Source: Actinomycetes bacterium
GTDB taxonomy: Bacteria > Actinomycetota > Acidimicrobiia > Acidimicrobiales > Microtrichaceae
Reading direction: 5' to 3'
Assembly (NCBI GenBank): GCA_023392475.1
Contig: JAEVZA010000464.1
Location: 1 to 33,706 of the forward strand
DNA length: 33,706 nt
This document shows positions 31,586 to 33,706 of the stretch, piece by piece. The notes beneath the pieces were generated by a model. The model made no database searches and was not told the origin of the DNA. It worked only from the letters and a program-made list of their open reading frames with translations. The position numbers were made by a program, and so were the translations under genes. Position 1 is the stretch's first letter; the number at the start of each line of letters is the position of its first letter.

Positions 31586-33661
31586 TCAGGGGAGCTCGAG
31601 GCCGTCGACGAAGGCGTCGAGGTCCTCGCGGTCCCGCGTGCGCCGCATGCGCGGCAGCAGGTCGAGGATGCGCTTGCGGTAGCGGGCCTCGGCGAGGCGC
31701 GGGTCGAGCACGGCGACGACGCCGCGGTCGGTCGTCGTGCGGATCAGCCGCCCGACACCCTGCGCGAGCTGCATGCCCGCGGCCGGCACCGACACCTCGG
31801 CGAAGGCGCGGTCGTCGCCGACCAGGTCGCACCGGGCCTCGACGATGGGGTCGGTGGGCACCGGGAAGGGGATCTTGTCGACCACGACGGCCGAGCACGT
31901 GGTGCCGGGCGACGAGATGCCCGTCCAGAAGCTCGCCGTGGCGAACAGCGACGTGTGCTCCTGGTCGAGGAAGCGGCGCTGCAGCACCGGGTTGGGGGCG
32001 TCGCCCTGGGCCAGGATCGCGTGGTCGGGGAGCCGGTCCCGCACCTCGTCGACGGTGCGGCGCAGCATGCGGTGCGACGTGAACAGCGCCAGCGTGCGGC
32101 CGCCGCAGCGCTCCAGCACGTGCACGATCTCGTCGACGACCGCGTCGGGCCAGGCCTCGGCGTTCGGCCGGGGGAGCCGCGGGACGTACAGCAGCCCGTT
32201 GCGGCGGAAGTCGAACGGCGAGTCGACCGCGACGAAGCGCGCATCGAGGCCGAGCCGCCGCGCGGTGCCCGGGTCGAGCGTCGCCGAGCACATGACGACC
32301 GTGAGCCGGCCCCCACCGGGGCCGTCCCCGTGGTCCGCGTCGTCGGGATCGGACAGGTCCACGACGTCCTCGCCGTCCCGACCGTCGCGCTCCCACGCCA
32401 TCGCCCGGAGGGTGGCACCGATGTCGATGCGGGTCAGCTGGAGGGTGTGACGACCCGTACGACCCTCGCTGATCCACCGCACCTGGCCCGGCTGCAGCTC
32501 CGAGACCAGGGCGTCGAGCGCCTCGACGACGCCCTCCGTGGTCCGCACCGCCCGCTCGAGTCGGTGCACGGCCGTGGTGGACCGGTTGCCGGATGCGGCC
32601 TTGAGGGTGGTGCGCAGGCTCGTGAGGGTGCGGTCGACCGCGAGCCGGGCGGCGGCGAGCGCCTCACCGAGGTCCTTCGGGAGCGGCCCGTGCAGCCTGC
32701 CCGACCGGTGGTCCGCCATGGCGAGGCGGTACGCGTCGTCCAGCGCGTCGTCGATGCGGTCGGCCGCGGCGTCGAGCGCGATCCCCACCGTCGGCTCCTC
32801 GGCCACGCAGCGGTCGTGGACCCGCACCAGGTTGCGCAGCCGCCAGCCGGTGAGCGTGACGCCCAGCGCGCCGACCATCGCGTCCTCGAACTCGTGGGCC
32901 TCGTCGATGACCAGCTGCGAATGCTCCGGCAGCAGCGCGCCGCCCGTCTGCACGTGCGCCGCGTAGAGGTGCGCGTTGACCACGACCACGTCGGCGTCCT
33001 CGGCGCGCCGGCGGGCCTGCTCGGAGAAGCAGTCCTCGGCGAAGCCGCAGCGGCTCGCCCCGAGGCACTCGCCCGGGCCGACGGTCAGCGCCGCCCAGGC
33101 GGGATCGGACGGCGGCTCGTCCAGGTCCGACAGCTCGCCGGTGACGGTGGTGGCCGCCCAGTCGAGCAGGTGCTCCAGCTCGTCCCGCAGCGGCCCGCGG
33201 TCCGGCACCGTGCCGCCGTCGTCGATGCCGAGATCGAGCTCCTGCTGCTCCTCGCCGCCGCGCAGCTGCACCCGGACCTCGGCGACGGCGGCCTGGCAGA
33301 CGTAGTTGGAGCGGCCCTTCAGCACCTGCGAGGTGAAGTCGACGTCGAGCGCCTCGGCGAGGAAGGGGAGGTCGGTCCGCGCCAGCTGGTCCTGCAGCGC
33401 CTTGGTCGACGTCACGACCACCGTGCGGTCCCCGCGCCCGGCCCGCGCGATCGCCGGGAGGAGGTAGGCGACGGACTTGCCGACCCCGGTCGGGCCCTGC
33501 ACCGCGAGGTGGCGCCCGTCGGCGAACGCGGCGGCCACCTCCTGCACCATCTGCCGCTGCTGGGGGCGGTCCTCGCCGGCAGGGATGGCGGCGACCACGT
33601 CGTCGAGCAGCTCGAGCGGATCCAGGTGCGCGCCGCGGGCGGCCGCGGTGGTGGGTGGCAC
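31586..33661 (-). CDS. DinG/XPD-family ATP-dependent DNA helicase
   Basis: A 691-aa superfamily 2 helicase. Walker A is GPTGVGKS at 56-63, and the DEAH box is VIDEAHEFED. The last motif is QGVGRLIRTTTDRG. Four cysteines in the order YVC, ECLG, SRC and EDC between motifs I and II match the XPD/DinG 4Fe-4S cluster. These enzymes unwind DNA 5' to 3' in repair or R-loop removal. The chosen GTG at 33661 follows the stop of a likely upstream gene by eight bases; the frame itself stays open to the window edge. There is no N-terminal exonuclease domain. Confidence 0.92.
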   Translation of the reverse strand: MPPTTAAARGAHLDPLELLDDVVAAIPAGEDRPQQRQMVQEVAAAFADGRHLAVQGPTGVGKSVAYLLPAIARAGRGDRTVVVTSTKALQDQLARTDLPFLAEALDVDFTSQVLKGRSNYVCQAAVAEVRVQLRGGEEQQELDLGIDDGGTVPDRGPLRDELEHLLDWAATTVTGELSDLDEPPSDPAWAALTVGPGECLGASRCGFAEDCFSEQARRRAEDADVVVVNAHLYAAHVQTGGALLPEHSQLVIDEAHEFEDAMVGALGVTLTGWRLRNLVRVHDRCVAEEPTVGIALDAAADRIDDALDDAYRLAMADHRSGRLHGPLPKDLGEALAAARLAVDRTLTSLRTTLKAASGNRSTTAVHRLERAVRTTEGVVEALDALVSELQPGQVRWISEGRTGRHTLQLTRIDIGATLRAMAWERDGRDGEDVVDLSDPDDADHGDGPGGGRLTVVMCSATLDPGTARRLGLDARFVAVDSPFDFRRNGLLYVPRLPRPNAEAWPDAVVDEIVHVLERCGGRTLALFTSHRMLRRTVDEVRDRLPDHAILAQGDAPNPVLQRRFLDQEHTSLFATASFWTGISSPGTTCSAVVVDKIPFPVPTDPIVEARCDLVGDDRAFAEVSVPAAGMQLAQGVGRLIRTTTDRGVVAVLDPRLAEARYRKRILDLLPRMRRTRDREDLDAFVDGLELP

Positions 33662-33669
33662 GCGCTCGC

Positions 33670-33706
33670 TCAGGCGGGCGCCGGCAGCGTGCCCTCGGGC
33701 AGGGCC
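33670..33706 (-). CDS. Possible 3' end of an upstream gene (partial)
   Basis: On the minus strand a frame ending in TGA at 33672-33670 runs off the window edge. Its last residues would read ALPEGTLPAPA, and every third base is G or C. Only 37 bases are visible, so this is a weak call and no function can be given. The helicase frame is also open here. Confidence 0.3.
   Translation of the reverse strand, partial: ALPEGTLPAPA

Noticed and set aside
31586..33661. A CRISPR- or defence-associated DinG helicase
   Set aside because: No cas or other defence genes are nearby; it looks like an ordinary housekeeping DinG-family helicase.

Overview
The window is about 33.7 kb of very GC-rich DNA. Nearly every third codon position is G or C, GTG starts are common, and there are no tRNA or rRNA genes, insertion sequences, phage genes or CRISPR array. 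The gene content points to a chromosomal region of a high-GC actinobacterium with broad lipid and xenobiotic oxidation capacity: P450 plus ferredoxin, CaiB-type CoA transferase, luciferase-like (F420/FMN) oxidoreductase, acyl-CoA carboxylase, Baeyer-Villiger monooxygenase, PPK2, MMPL and MurJ. An acidimicrobial lineage fits, but this is inferred from gene content, not from a marker gene.

Layout. 4-1856: copper and cytochrome-oxidase assembly genes (PCuAC-type chaperone, CtaG-type membrane protein), then a small acetyltransferase. 1968-5412: an HSL-type esterase, a convergent second alpha/beta hydrolase, and a P450-ferredoxin operon. 5452-8377: MurJ-type lipid II flippase, overlapping tail to tail with an MgtE-like cation transporter. 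8537-13743: a PF10118 metal-dependent hydrolase, a complete polar amino-acid ABC importer (lipoprotein, permease, ATPase), and a convergent branched-chain-type binding lipoprotein. 13879-16559: CaiB CoA transferase divergent from a luciferase-like oxidoreductase, then a SnoaL-like protein. 16597-19855: a tiny membrane protein, an unusual biotinyl-carboxyltransferase fusion, a GNAT and a PilZ-like protein. 19856-20354: a non-coding stretch full of short dispersed repeats. 20355-25886: DUF2855 oxidoreductase-like protein, SHOCT-like protein, PPK2 polyphosphate kinase, single-TM protein and MMPL exporter. 25888-28628: FtsX-type permease and thioredoxin. 28860-31477: Baeyer-Villiger monooxygenase translationally coupled to a DapB-like oxidoreductase. 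31586-33661: DinG-family helicase.

Two features stand out beyond the genes. First, transcription boundaries are marked by strong hairpins. Six of eight convergent junctions carry an inverted repeat; four elements in the window are 44-51 nt near-perfect palindromes, two of which share a 15-nt core, and at two junctions both stop codons lie inside the stem. Second, four genes have a TANNNT -10 hexamer ending 6-8 nt before the start codon, which predicts leaderless transcripts. No obvious new multi-gene defence or mobile system is visible. The best candidates for something undescribed are the palindrome family, the CCGGCTTGCGGCGAAT repeat cluster, the biotinyl-carboxyltransferase fusion and the small metabolic operons.
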